A stretch of DNA of 64,000 bases, taken from Paraburkholderia largidicola (GTDB taxonomy: Bacteria > Pseudomonadota > Gammaproteobacteria > Burkholderiales > Burkholderiaceae). Shown here one piece after another: positions 35,097 to 44,063 of this stretch. The position numbers and the translations under genes were made by a program. The number at the start of each line of letters is the position of its first letter. Position 1 is the first letter of the stretch. Under the pieces are notes generated by a model that searched no databases, was not told the origin of the DNA, and saw nothing but the letters and a program-made list of their open reading frames with translations. The stretch spans positions 744,001 through 808,000 of the forward strand of contig NZ_AP023176.1 in NCBI RefSeq assembly GCF_013426895.1, read 5' to 3'.

Positions 35097-38000
35097 ATGT
35101 TGTCGGAAATCCAAGCCATGCAGGCCGTCACGACGAACCTCGCCACGCTGCGCCAGCGCATCCGCGACGCAACGGCGTTGCCTGAAGAAGCGGTCGTTCA
35201 GCAATTGATGCAGCAGGCGCGTATGGATGCGCCGGCGCTTGCCGCGACGCAGGCGCTCGCCGGGCGTCTGGCGCAAGGCGTACGCGACGCGCGCATCGAT
35301 GCAGGCGGTGTCGATCTGCTGACGCAGGAGTTTTCGCTCGACAGCCGCGAAGGCATCGCACTGATGTGTCTCGCGGAAGCGATGCTCCGCATCCCCGATA
35401 CGGCGACCCGCAACCAGCTGATTCGCGACAAGATCGTCGATGCGGATTGGCGTGCGCACATTGGCAAGTCGCCGTCGCTGTTCGTCAATGCGACGGCGTG
35501 GGGACTGCTCGTCACGGGCAAGCTGCTGAAGCAGCCGGATGAGAACGCACTGGCGGAAGCACTGACGCGGGTGGTGAGAAAAGGCGGCGAAGCCGTCGTG
35601 CGGGCGGGCGTCGCCTACGCGATGCGGATGCTGGGCAAGCAGTTCGTCACGGGCCAGACCATCGAAGAAGCGATCGGCGTGGCAAAGGGCCGGGAATCGG
35701 GCGGTTACCGTTACTCATACGACATGCTGGGCGAGGCCGCGCTGACCGACGAGGACGCGCAGGCGTATTTCGAATCGTATCGCCATGCAATCGAAGCGAT
35801 CGGCAAGGACGCGAAGGGCAAGGGGCCGATCGACGGGCCTGGCGTCTCGGTGAAGATATCCGGGCTTCACCCGCGCTACGAACTGGCGCAGCGCGAGCGG
35901 GTTCTGATCGAGCTGTATCCGCGCCTCCTGCAACTGGCGCAACTCGCGAAGCAATATGGCATCGGCTTTCACCTCGACCAGGAAGAGTCCGCGCGATTCG
36001 ATCTGACGCTCGAAATGCTGGAGCGTCTGTGCATGGAGCCGACGCTGAAAGGCTGGAATGGCATCGGGATTTCGCTGCAGGCGTACCAGAAGCGCGGCTG
36101 GGCCGTGGCGGAATGGATCATCGCGCTGGCCCGCTCCACGGGGCGGCGCATCAATATCCGGCTGGTCAAGGGGGCTTACTGGGACACTGAAATCAAGCTC
36201 GCTCAAGACGCGGGCGCCGCCGGCTATCCCGTCTTCACCCGCAAGGTTCATTCGGACGTGAGCTACATCGCTTGCGCAAAGGCCTTGCTTGACGCGCCTG
36301 ACGCGATCTTTCCGCAATTTGCCACGCACAACGCCTTCACGGTTGCCGCCGTCCATACGCTGGCGGGGAACAAGGAATACGAATTCCAGTGTCTGCACGG
36401 GATGGGCGAAACGGTCTACGACCAGGTTGTCGGGCCCACGAAGCTCGGCCGTCCGTGCCGGATCTACGCACCCGTTGGACCGCATGCGACGCTGCTCGCT
36501 TACCTCGTGCGGCGGCTGCTCGAAAACGGCGCGAACTCTTCTTTCGTGAACCAGATCGTGGACCCGGCCGTCAGCATCGCGGATATCGTCGAAGACCCGG
36601 TTGCCAGGGCTGCGCGTACGGGCGGCAAACCGCATGCGGGTATCGTTTCGCCTCGCGGCGTGCTGCCGGGCCGGCTCAATGCCGCGCCCATGCAGTTTGC
36701 GGCGTCTTTCTCATTCGACAGGGCGGTTGCGGACATACGCGCGAATCGCATCGTGGCGCAGTCGATCGTGGCGGGCGCGGGCGAGCTTGCATCCGATGCG
36801 ACGGCGCTCGTCTACAGTGCGAGCGACGCATCGGAGGTCATCGGCAGTGTCGCGAGTTGCCGGATCGATGCCGTCGAGCAGGCATGCGCGGCGGCGTCGC
36901 AGGCTGTGACATCGTGGGGACGCACCGCGCCCGATACGCGCGCGGCGATGCTAGAAGACGTTGCGAACGCGCTCGAGAACAACGCCGAACGGCTCGGCGC
37001 ACTGCTCGTGCTGGAAAACGGCGCGACGCTCGCCGAGGCCGTCGACGAAGTCAGAAGTTCAGTGAATCTGTGCCGCCTGTACGCGTATCAGATCTCGTCC
37101 GATACGCGGCTCGCCAGTGCCATGCCGCTTGGCGTCGTAGCGAGCATCACGCCCGCGTCGTCGCCCCTGACGACTTTCGTTGGGCATATTGCGGCCGCGC
37201 TCGCAGCAGGAAATGTCGTTGTGGCGAAGCCATCGTCGGACGCGTCGCTGATTGCCTATGAAGCGGCGCGACTGTTCATGCAATGCGGCATGCCCGAGGG
37301 TGTGTTGCAGATCGTGCTGGGCGATGGCGACGCGGTTGGACGGGCGCTGCTCTCCGATCGGCGCGTAGCAGGAGTGCTTTTTTCGGGTTCACGCGAAACG
37401 GGCCGTGCTGTTTCGATGCAGCTTGCAGCGTTGCCGAAAGCGCCGAAATTGATCGGCGTGTTCGGCGGCGTCAATTCGATGATCGTGGACAGCTCCGCAT
37501 TGCCCGAGCAGGTGATATCCGACGCGATTGTCTCCGCTTTCAGGAACGCCGGACAATCGGCATCGTCGCTGCGTATTTTGTGTCTGCAGGATTCGACAGC
37601 GGACAAGGTGCTGCGCATGCTCAACGGCATGTTGAGCGAGCGCATGACGGGCAACCCGCTGAGCCCCGCAACGGATATCGGACCTGTGGCCACGCGCCGC
37701 GCGCGAGACCGCGCCGAAGCCTACCTTGCACAACTGAAGCAGCGCGGAATGACGGTGGTACGCGGCAAGCTTTCGGGCGATGGCAGCAAGGGAAATCATG
37801 TCGCGCCTGCCATCGTGGATATCGGCGATGTGCGCGCGTTGAGTTCGATCGATCCTGCCGTCGACGGTCCGATCGTTCATGTGCTGCGATACAGGACAGG
37901 CGAGATGGACGCGTTGCTGCGCGCGCTGAATGAACGCGGTTGCGGCGTGCAAGGCTTGCACACGCGCATCAACGAGGCGGCGGGCAAGCTGTTGTCGCTA

Positions 38001-38864
38001 ACCCGGGCCAACAGTGTCTGCATCAATCGCGCGATGCACAGCGCGTTCGTGGGCATGCAACCGTTCGGCGGCGTCGATGCGAGCGGTACGGGTCCGATGG
38101 CAGGCGGTCCGCTGATGCTCGCCGGTCTCACGCGCCAGGCCGCGTTGTCGTTCGAAGCCGCAAGCGGTCCGTTCGCTGCCACGGCGACCGCAGTGAGCGA
38201 AAAGTTCTTCGAGTTTCCGGTCGAAGGTTGGGACGGAAAGCGGATCAGCCGCCAGACGGCTGCGGCGAAAGCCTGGTCGGCACAACTTCATCACCTCGAC
38301 TCGCTGTTCAACCTTGCTTCGTCGCGCGGCGCCAATGCAAAGGATCTCACTACGCTCGGCGATTTCAGAAGCCGCGCGAGTGAACTGCTTGCGGCAATGC
38401 GACCGCTTGGTTTGCCTGCACTGACGGGCGAAGAGAATACGGTTGAGTTGTTGCCTCGCGGACAGGTGTTGTGCGCCGCGGATTCCGTTTCGGCCGTGAT
38501 CGCGCAAGCCAGCTTCGCAGCCGCCTTCGGCAATGAAGTCGTATTGCTGAAATCGCAGATCTCGGACGAAATTGCCAGCACGCTGGGTGCCGGATGCCGG
38601 GTGATCGACGCCGCAGATGCCGCGCGGATTCTGCGTGGCGACGTTCCCGGCGTGCGTCCCGACGTGGTGCTGACGACACCCGGCCAGCACGGTCTCGACA
38701 ACATCCGCAGACTGGCCGCCGAGGCGATGATTGCAGTCGTGATGGCGGACGATACGGGCGGCTACGACTGGACGCAACTGGTACGCGAACGCGTCACGAC
38801 CGTGAACGCGAGTGCCGCCGGCGGCAATACGCAACTGATGGTGATGAGTGAAGATGCGTTCTGA
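35097..38864 (+). CDS. putA: PutA: proline dehydrogenase fused to a degenerate P5C dehydrogenase domain
   Basis: 1255 residues. There is no ribbon-helix-helix at the N-terminus, so this is not a DNA-binding PutA. The FAD-dependent proline dehydrogenase domain (about 190-480) looks intact: VSVKISGLHPRYE near 253, RLVKGAYWDTEIKLAQDAG near 355, FATHNAF near 407 and YLVRRLLENGANSSFVNQI near 470. The aldehyde dehydrogenase domain (about 575-1060) keeps the fold but lacks catalysis. WNFP is ASSP (N to S688), AETGG is GVFGG (E to V788) and GQRCSALR is GQSASSLR (C to A822). A C-terminal domain follows. I infer that it makes P5C and hands it to PruA from the same operon. Confidence 0.92.
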   Translation: MLSEIQAMQAVTTNLATLRQRIRDATALPEEAVVQQLMQQARMDAPALAATQALAGRLAQGVRDARIDAGGVDLLTQEFSLDSREGIALMCLAEAMLRIPDTATRNQLIRDKIVDADWRAHIGKSPSLFVNATAWGLLVTGKLLKQPDENALAEALTRVVRKGGEAVVRAGVAYAMRMLGKQFVTGQTIEEAIGVAKGRESGGYRYSYDMLGEAALTDEDAQAYFESYRHAIEAIGKDAKGKGPIDGPGVSVKISGLHPRYELAQRERVLIELYPRLLQLAQLAKQYGIGFHLDQEESARFDLTLEMLERLCMEPTLKGWNGIGISLQAYQKRGWAVAEWIIALARSTGRRINIRLVKGAYWDTEIKLAQDAGAAGYPVFTRKVHSDVSYIACAKALLDAPDAIFPQFATHNAFTVAAVHTLAGNKEYEFQCLHGMGETVYDQVVGPTKLGRPCRIYAPVGPHATLLAYLVRRLLENGANSSFVNQIVDPAVSIADIVEDPVARAARTGGKPHAGIVSPRGVLPGRLNAAPMQFAASFSFDRAVADIRANRIVAQSIVAGAGELASDATALVYSASDASEVIGSVASCRIDAVEQACAAASQAVTSWGRTAPDTRAAMLEDVANALENNAERLGALLVLENGATLAEAVDEVRSSVNLCRLYAYQISSDTRLASAMPLGVVASITPASSPLTTFVGHIAAALAAGNVVVAKPSSDASLIAYEAARLFMQCGMPEGVLQIVLGDGDAVGRALLSDRRVAGVLFSGSRETGRAVSMQLAALPKAPKLIGVFGGVNSMIVDSSALPEQVISDAIVSAFRNAGQSASSLRILCLQDSTADKVLRMLNGMLSERMTGNPLSPATDIGPVATRRARDRAEAYLAQLKQRGMTVVRGKLSGDGSKGNHVAPAIVDIGDVRALSSIDPAVDGPIVHVLRYRTGEMDALLRALNERGCGVQGLHTRINEAAGKLLSLTRANSVCINRAMHSAFVGMQPFGGVDASGTGPMAGGPLMLAGLTRQAALSFEAASGPFAATATAVSEKFFEFPVEGWDGKRISRQTAAAKAWSAQLHHLDSLFNLASSRGANAKDLTTLGDFRSRASELLAAMRPLGLPALTGEENTVELLPRGQVLCAADSVSAVIAQASFAAAFGNEVVLLKSQISDEIASTLGAGCRVIDAADAARILRGDVPGVRPDVVLTTPGQHGLDNIRRLAAEAMIAVVMADDTGGYDWTQLVRERVTTVNASAAGGNTQLMVMSEDAF

Positions 38865-38888
38865 TCGCACGCGTGACGAGGCGGGCGA

Positions 38889-39284
38889 ATGAGCGTCGCC
38901 GATTCGCGGAAACCACTTGCGGGATTGAAGGCCGCGCCCGGCCGGCGATGGTACGCCATCGCCGCAAGCGACTGGCAGCCAATGAAAATCGGCGATACCG
39001 TGCTGCCCGGCTTCTTCTCGATACCCGTCGCCGACGACGAGCGCGGCAGATGGACCAGCTACTGGATGCGCGTCGAACCCGGTGCGCGCTCGCCCGTGCA
39101 TCGCCATGACACGACGGAACTCATCATGGTGCTCGACGGTGTCTTCACTGACGACGACGGCAGCGACTATCTGCCCGGTCACACCGTGACCTGGCCAGCG
39201 GGTTCGACACACAGCACGACTTCCGCGAGCGGTTGTACCGTTCTCGTCGTCGCTCACGCCGGTTCCAGCATCGCGTCTTCGTGA
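38889..39284 (+). CDS. Small cupin-domain protein
   Basis: 131 residues. One cupin barrel with metal-site motif RSPVHRHDTTELIMVLDGVF and the second motif LPGHTVTWPAGSTHSTTS, like ChrR-type cupins. It follows putA by 24 bases, probably in the same operon. The role is unknown; small cupins in such operons are often ligand sensors or isomerases. Confidence 0.8.
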   Translation: MSVADSRKPLAGLKAAPGRRWYAIAASDWQPMKIGDTVLPGFFSIPVADDERGRWTSYWMRVEPGARSPVHRHDTTELIMVLDGVFTDDDGSDYLPGHTVTWPAGSTHSTTSASGCTVLVVAHAGSSIASS

Positions 39285-39306
39285 CGCGGCTTTCCTCATG
39301 ACGAAC

Positions 39307-39342
39307 GCGCGCGGTTCACGGCGTCACGTGAACCGTGCGCGC
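39307..39342 (+). repeat. Hairpin between the cupin gene and hutG
   Basis: GCGCGCGGTTCACG (39307-39320) pairs with 39327-39342 through one bulged base, loop about six bases. No T tract. It may partly separate expression of hutG from the upstream genes. Confidence 0.45.
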
Positions 39343-39350
39343 CGTCGACA

Positions 39351-40169
39351 ATGGAGTTCATCTTGACCGATACGGCCTTCCGGTTTCGACAAGGCTCGAT
39401 ACCGCTGCTCATTTCCATACCGCATCTCGGAACCGACATCCCGGTCGATGTGCGCGACCAGCTGACAGACGTCGCGCATCAGGTTGCCGATACGGACTGG
39501 CACCTCGACCGGCTATACGGATTTGCGCAACGGCTCGGCGCATCGGTGCTGGGCGCGCGCTATTCGCGCTACGTGATCGACCTGAACCGGCCATCGACGG
39601 GGGAGAGCCTGTATCCCGGCCAGACGACCACGGGCCTTTGCCCGACGGAAACGTTCAGAGGCGAGCCGTTGTACCGCGATAGCGGCGGACCGGGCGCCGA
39701 CGAAATCAGCCGACGACTCGATACCTACTGGCATCCCTATCACGCGAAGCTTCGCGAAGAACTGGACCGGCTCAAGGCTAAATTCGGAACCGTGCTGATA
39801 TGGGAGGCGCATTCGATCGCCAGCGTGTTGCCACGGCTTTTCGACGGCAAATTGCCGGACCTGAACGTCGGGACGAATTCAAGGCAAAGCTGCGATACGC
39901 GCATCGTCGATGCGATTGAAGCGGTGCTGAAGCAGCAGAGGACGTACACGTCGGTGATCGACGGGCGGTTCAAGGGCGGTCACATCACGCGTGCATACGG
40001 CAATCCCGAAGCGGGGATTCACGCCGTCCAGCTGGAAATGTGCCAGTCGGTGTACATGAACGAATCTTCGCCATTCGACTATCGTCCCGAACTTGCCGCG
40101 CAGGCCAGTTCCGTCGTCGAGCGGATGATCTCCGCGGCTTTGGATGCGGCCAGGTCGATACGTACCTGA
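39351..40169 (+). CDS. hutG: N-formylglutamate amidohydrolase
   Basis: 272 residues with all HutG motifs: ISIPHLGTDIP, DTDWHLDRLY, VIDLNRPSTGESLY, LIWEAHSIASVLPRLF, FKGGHITRAYGNP and VQLEMCQSVYM. The reaction is N-formylglutamate plus water to glutamate and formate, with a divalent metal. ATG 39351 is used. TTG 39363, with the ATGGAG stretch just upstream, would give TDTAFRF and is a fair alternative. No other histidine-degradation enzyme is nearby except HutD, so N-formylglutamate may arise here from another route, or the enzyme may act on a related formyl amino acid. Confidence 0.9.
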   Translation: MEFILTDTAFRFRQGSIPLLISIPHLGTDIPVDVRDQLTDVAHQVADTDWHLDRLYGFAQRLGASVLGARYSRYVIDLNRPSTGESLYPGQTTTGLCPTETFRGEPLYRDSGGPGADEISRRLDTYWHPYHAKLREELDRLKAKFGTVLIWEAHSIASVLPRLFDGKLPDLNVGTNSRQSCDTRIVDAIEAVLKQQRTYTSVIDGRFKGGHITRAYGNPEAGIHAVQLEMCQSVYMNESSPFDYRPELAAQASSVVERMISAALDAARSIRT

Positions 40170-40204
40170 AACCATCCATACGAAGCAAACGGCCACCACG
40201 AGAA

Positions 40205-40244
40205 GAAAAAAATGCCGCCTTTGCCGAGATGGCGCAAAGGCGGC
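40205..40244 (-). terminator. Rho-independent terminator of the etf operon
   Basis: 11-bp perfect stem GCCGCCTTTGC (40214-40224) with 40234-40244. On the minus strand it is followed by a run of T (40205-40212). It lies 70 bases past the etfA stop and between the convergent hutG and etfA genes. It serves only the minus strand. Confidence 0.85.
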
Positions 40245-40313
40245 TGAACGCGTCGCTTGCTCCTGGCGATGCAATGCGCCGCTACGCGGCGCTACAACGA
40301 CTGCACGGAACGA

Positions 40314-41243
40314 TCACACCGAGTCCGTCAACTTGGGCACGGCTTCGAAGAGGTCGCCGACCAGTCCATAGTCAGCGACGCCGAAGATGGGCGCATCGGC
40401 ATCCTTGTTGATCGCGACGATCACTTTCGAGTCCTTCATGCCAGCAAGGTGCTGGATCGCCCCCGAAATGCCGACCGCGATGTAAAGCTCGGGCGCGACG
40501 ATCTTGCCCGTCTGTCCCACTTGCAAGTCGTTGGGTGCGTAGCCCGAGTCGACGGCGGCGCGCGACGCGCCGATCGCAGCGCCCAGCTTTTCGGCGAGCG
40601 GATCGAGGATTGCGAAGTTTTCCGCGCTGCCGAGGCCGCGTCCGCCGGAGACGACCACGCGTGCGGCCGTCAGGTCCGGGCGGTCGCTCGCGGCGATTTC
40701 GCGTCGGATGAAGGTCGACAGGCGGGTGTCGGCGACGGCAGGCGCGTTCTCCACGGTGGCGCTGCCGCCTTCGGGTGCGGCTGCTTCGAACGCCGTCGTG
40801 CGGATCGTCGCGACCTTCACGCGGTCGGCGGTTTGGACCGTGGCGATCGCATTGCCCGCATAGATGGGGCGCTGGAAGGTATCGTCTGAATCGATGGCGA
40901 TCACATCCGAGATCTGCGACGCGTCGAGCTTTGCGGCGACGCGTGGCGCGATGTTCTTCCCGGCAGCCGTCGCGGGGAAAAGGATATGCGTGTAGTCGTT
41001 TGCGAGCGCGACGATCTGCGCGGCAAGGTTTTCTGCAAGTCCGTTCGCGAAGTGCGGTGCGTCGACGAGGATCACTTTGTCCACGCCCGCCATCCTGCTT
41101 GCCGCGTCGGCAACGGCTTTTGCACCGCTGCCCGCCACGAGAAGATGAACGCCGTTCGCGAGCCGTTGCGCGGCCGAAACCGTGTGCAACGTGGAGACTT
41201 TCAGTTGCACGTTGTCATGTTCGGCAATAACCAGAGTCGTCAT
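40314..41243 (-). CDS. etfA: Electron transfer flavoprotein, alpha subunit
   Basis: 309 residues. The C-terminal FAD domain carries [38 protein letters not shown] and [20 protein letters not shown]. It holds the FAD that carries electrons from a dehydrogenase to ETF-quinone oxidoreductase. Its ATG follows the etfB stop with no gap. The operon also encodes an FAD oxidoreductase, the likely electron donor. Length and motifs are those of standard (non-bifurcating) EtfA. Confidence 0.94.
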   Translation of the reverse strand: MTTLVIAEHDNVQLKVSTLHTVSAAQRLANGVHLLVAGSGAKAVADAASRMAGVDKVILVDAPHFANGLAENLAAQIVALANDYTHILFPATAAGKNIAPRVAAKLDASQISDVIAIDSDDTFQRPIYAGNAIATVQTADRVKVATIRTTAFEAAAPEGGSATVENAPAVADTRLSTFIRREIAASDRPDLTAARVVVSGGRGLGSAENFAILDPLAEKLGAAIGASRAAVDSGYAPNDLQVGQTGKIVAPELYIAVGISGAIQHLAGMKDSKVIVAINKDADAPIFGVADYGLVGDLFEAVPKLTDSV

Positions 41244-41993
41244 TCAGATCACCTTCGCTTCAGATTTCAGTTTTGCGACGAGCGCCGCGACGTCGGGCAC
41301 GATCGCGCCGGCCTGGCGGACAGGCGGCTCGACGACCTTCAGCGTTTTGAGGCGCGGCGCGGGATCGACGCCGAGGTCCGCTGGCTTCACGGTTTCGATC
41401 GGCTTCTTCTTCGCCTTCATGATGTTCGGCAGGGTCACGTAGCGCGGTTCGTTCAGACGCAGGTCCGTGGTCACGATGGCGGGCAGGCGGAGCGAGAGGA
41501 CCTCGAGGCCGCCGTCGACTTCACGCGTCACGGTCGCCGTGTCGCCGTTGATGTCGATGTGGCTCGCGAAGGTAGCCTGCGGCCAGTCCAGCAGTGCGGC
41601 CAGCAGTTGTCCCGTCTGGCCCGCGTCGTCGTCGATTGCCTGCTTGCCGAGAATGACCAGTTGCGGCTGTTCCCTGTCGATCACGGCCTTCAGTAGCTTG
41701 GCGACAGCGAGCGGTTGCAGTTCGACATCCGTTTCGACCAGGATGCCGCGATCCGCGCCGATGGCGAGCGCGGTCCGCAAGGTTTCCTGGCTTTGCGCAA
41801 CGCCGCACGACACCGCGATGACTTCCGTGGCCTGGCCAGTTTCTTTCAGACGGGTTGCTGCTTCCGTTGCGATTTCGTCGAACGGGTTCATCGACATCTT
41901 GACGTTGCCGATATCGACGCCGCTCTGGTCGGACTTCACGCGAACCTTCACGTTGTAGTCGACGACGCGTTTCACTGCCGTAATCACTTTCAT
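41244..41993 (-). CDS. etfB: Electron transfer flavoprotein, beta subunit
   Basis: 249 residues. [38 protein letters not shown] and [20 protein letters not shown] are EtfB hallmarks, the last forming the AMP site. The recognition-loop region ([20 protein letters not shown]) is of the usual type. It lies directly upstream of etfA and 18 bases downstream of hutD. Confidence 0.94.
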   Translation of the reverse strand: MKVITAVKRVVDYNVKVRVKSDQSGVDIGNVKMSMNPFDEIATEAATRLKETGQATEVIAVSCGVAQSQETLRTALAIGADRGILVETDVELQPLAVAKLLKAVIDREQPQLVILGKQAIDDDAGQTGQLLAALLDWPQATFASHIDINGDTATVTREVDGGLEVLSLRLPAIVTTDLRLNEPRYVTLPNIMKAKKKPIETVKPADLGVDPAPRLKTLKVVEPPVRQAGAIVPDVAALVAKLKSEAKVI

Positions 41994-42011
41994 CTTTTCA
42001 TCCTCAGGAAT

Positions 42012-42611
42012 TCAATCGTTCGTCCGGAGTGCGGCCGGTTCGATGGTCACGAGCACGGGCAAGCCGTTCGATCCTTGCGAGTCGCTGGCGTGGTCATCGG
42101 GCACGAGCCGCAGCGGCCGGCTCAGGTGCCTTGCGACGAGCACATGACCGGGCGCGACAGTGCCGCATGTCATCGTTCCCGGTTCCGAGAAGCTGCAGCC
42201 GCTGCCGGGCGCCACGACGACCACAGCGCAGTCGGGCTGCACGATCACCGGGGCGACGAGTGTGCGCACTCGCGTCCGATAGTGGCCGCTCGCGCTCATC
42301 ACGTTGAGCGCGGTGACGGGTCCGTTGACGAGGCTCGCCATCCACGCCTGGTCGCCGTCGTATTCGACCGCCTCGAACGGCTTGAGCAGGACCACCGACG
42401 CATCGTGTCGAAGCGCCACGCCGCCGCCACGAAGCACGAGCGAGGTGCGCGAGACGCCTGCGAAACGCGAGTAGGGTCCATCCCGCTCGATTTCCGCCAT
42501 GCTGACGCGCCACGCGTCGTCTTGCGCTGCGAAGGTCCGCGTGACGCCTGCACCGTTGCGCCAAGGTTCAAAGGGTATCGATGCGATCGCGCGAATGTCG
42601 ATGGCCGACAT
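42012..42611 (-). CDS. hutD: HutD/Ves family cupin protein
   Basis: 199 residues. FEPWRNGAGVTRTFAAQDD and WRVSMAEIERDGPYSRFAGV followed by SRTSLVLRGGGVAL are the HutD signature. HutD is a double-stranded beta-helix protein normally found in histidine-utilisation operons, where it is thought to act as a governor that binds a pathway intermediate. Here it lies between an FAD oxidoreductase and the ETF genes, which together with hutG hints at N-formylglutamate or a similar metabolite in this pathway. Confidence 0.88.
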   Translation of the reverse strand: MSAIDIRAIASIPFEPWRNGAGVTRTFAAQDDAWRVSMAEIERDGPYSRFAGVSRTSLVLRGGGVALRHDASVVLLKPFEAVEYDGDQAWMASLVNGPVTALNVMSASGHYRTRVRTLVAPVIVQPDCAVVVVAPGSGCSFSEPGTMTCGTVAPGHVLVARHLSRPLRLVPDDHASDSQGSNGLPVLVTIEPAALRTND

Positions 42612-42621
42612 GACCCGTCCG

Positions 42622-43809
42622 TCAGGACACGGCGCCGAGGCCGTATTTGCCCGTCAGCAGATCGCCCGTCGCGAAGCGCTCGATCGAATACGGCTTTAGC
42701 GACACGTCGGTGGCAAGACCGAGCGCTTCCTGCGCGAGCACGCGGCCGACCGTCGGCGAAAGCTTGAAGCCGTGACCCGAGAAACCGTAACCGACGACGA
42801 GACCTTCGATGCCCGGCAGCTTGCCCAGCACCGGGTTCCAGTCGGGCGTCACGTCGTACACGCCCGTCCACGAGGATGCGATGCCGGCCGTTTCGTAGGC
42901 GGGGAAGCGCTCCGCGACCTGCGCGCCGACTTCGACCACATAGTCCATCGGAATGTCGCCTTGCTCGGTCTCGGCGCTGTTCAGCTTTTCGCCGACGACG
43001 CCTTCGCTGACGAGCATCTGGTTGCCGCCGTAGCTGCGGTAATACAGCATGCCCGGCGATGCGAGATCCTTGAAGACGGGCATGGAGAAGGTGTATCTGG
43101 CCGCATCGCATTCGAGTGCGAGCACGGCGTGCCGCTCGGGCATGACGGGGAGATCGTGGCCCGTCCAGCCGGAAAGCTCGGGCGTCCAGATGTTCTGCGT
43201 GCTGATGACCATCGACGTCGCGAAGTCACCGATGCTGGTCGACACGCCCACTACCTTGTGGTTCTCGAACAGGATTCTGTTCACGGATGCGTTCTCGCGT
43301 ATCGTCACGCCGCCACGGCGCGCTGCGCGCGCAAAGCTGGTGGCGACCAGATAGGCGTCGGCGAAGCCCGCCTCGGGCTCGTAGCCGATCAGCGCGGCAT
43401 CGTCGAACTGCGCAATGGGCAGCAGTTCCTTAGCCTGGCGGGTGTTGAGCAGTTCGAGCGGGATGCCTTGCTCTTTCTGCTGATCCAGCGACGCGCGCAA
43501 GGGTTCCAGCTTGTCGCCTTCGCCTGCCACGATCATGTAGCCGCACTTCACCAGACCGCAGGACGCTTCGTCGTCGCCGAGGTACGAGGCGAAATTGTTG
43601 AATACGTCCCAGGACTTGCGGGCAAGCTCGACATTCTCCTTGACGGAGTAGTGCGTCCGCAAAATCCCCGACGACTGGGATGTCGTTCCCGCGCCTATGG
43701 TGCCGCGGTCGAGCACGAGCACATTTTTCGCGCCCAGTTTCGCCAGCTGGAAAGCGACCGAACTGCCGATCACGCCAGCGCCAATCACAACAACGTCATA
43801 TGTATTCAC
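42622..43809 (-). CDS. FAD-dependent oxidoreductase, DAO family (sarcosine/dimethylglycine dehydrogenase-like)
   Basis: 395 residues. The N-terminal Rossmann motif is YDVVVIGAGVIGSSVAFQLA, then LDRGTIGAGTTSQSSGILRT. The C-terminal part GLVVGYGFSGHGFKLSPTVG is typical of the DAO family that includes SoxB and N-methyl amino acid dehydrogenases. GTG 43807-43809 with AAGGGG upstream is the start; the long upstream open frame is not protein-like. The order is this gene, hutD, etfB, etfA, so ETF is the probable electron acceptor. I infer oxidation of a secondary or N-methyl amine such as N-methylproline, feeding PutA, but other amino acids are possible. Confidence 0.88.
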   Translation of the reverse strand: MNTYDVVVIGAGVIGSSVAFQLAKLGAKNVLVLDRGTIGAGTTSQSSGILRTHYSVKENVELARKSWDVFNNFASYLGDDEASCGLVKCGYMIVAGEGDKLEPLRASLDQQKEQGIPLELLNTRQAKELLPIAQFDDAALIGYEPEAGFADAYLVATSFARAARRGGVTIRENASVNRILFENHKVVGVSTSIGDFATSMVISTQNIWTPELSGWTGHDLPVMPERHAVLALECDAARYTFSMPVFKDLASPGMLYYRSYGGNQMLVSEGVVGEKLNSAETEQGDIPMDYVVEVGAQVAERFPAYETAGIASSWTGVYDVTPDWNPVLGKLPGIEGLVVGYGFSGHGFKLSPTVGRVLAQEALGLATDVSLKPYSIERFATGDLLTGKYGLGAVS

Positions 43810-44063
43810 GGGTCCGTTCCCCTTCTTGAGCAAGGCATGGACGCAGTGTGAAGCGCCGGGAGCGTGCGCGCGCCAATATAAGCGGCGGCGATTTTTAGCA
43901 GAAGCGGGCGCGCGATGCCTGGGCGCGCCGGGCCGCCGGGCGGCGTCTGCACGCGGCAAACTCAAGCGGTGATTGAGTGGAGCATCAGCGATGCTTATGT
44001 CTCGCGAATGCGCGAACTGGCCGGCATACGATGGTCTCAACGAACCCGGACACGGCTTTTCTC

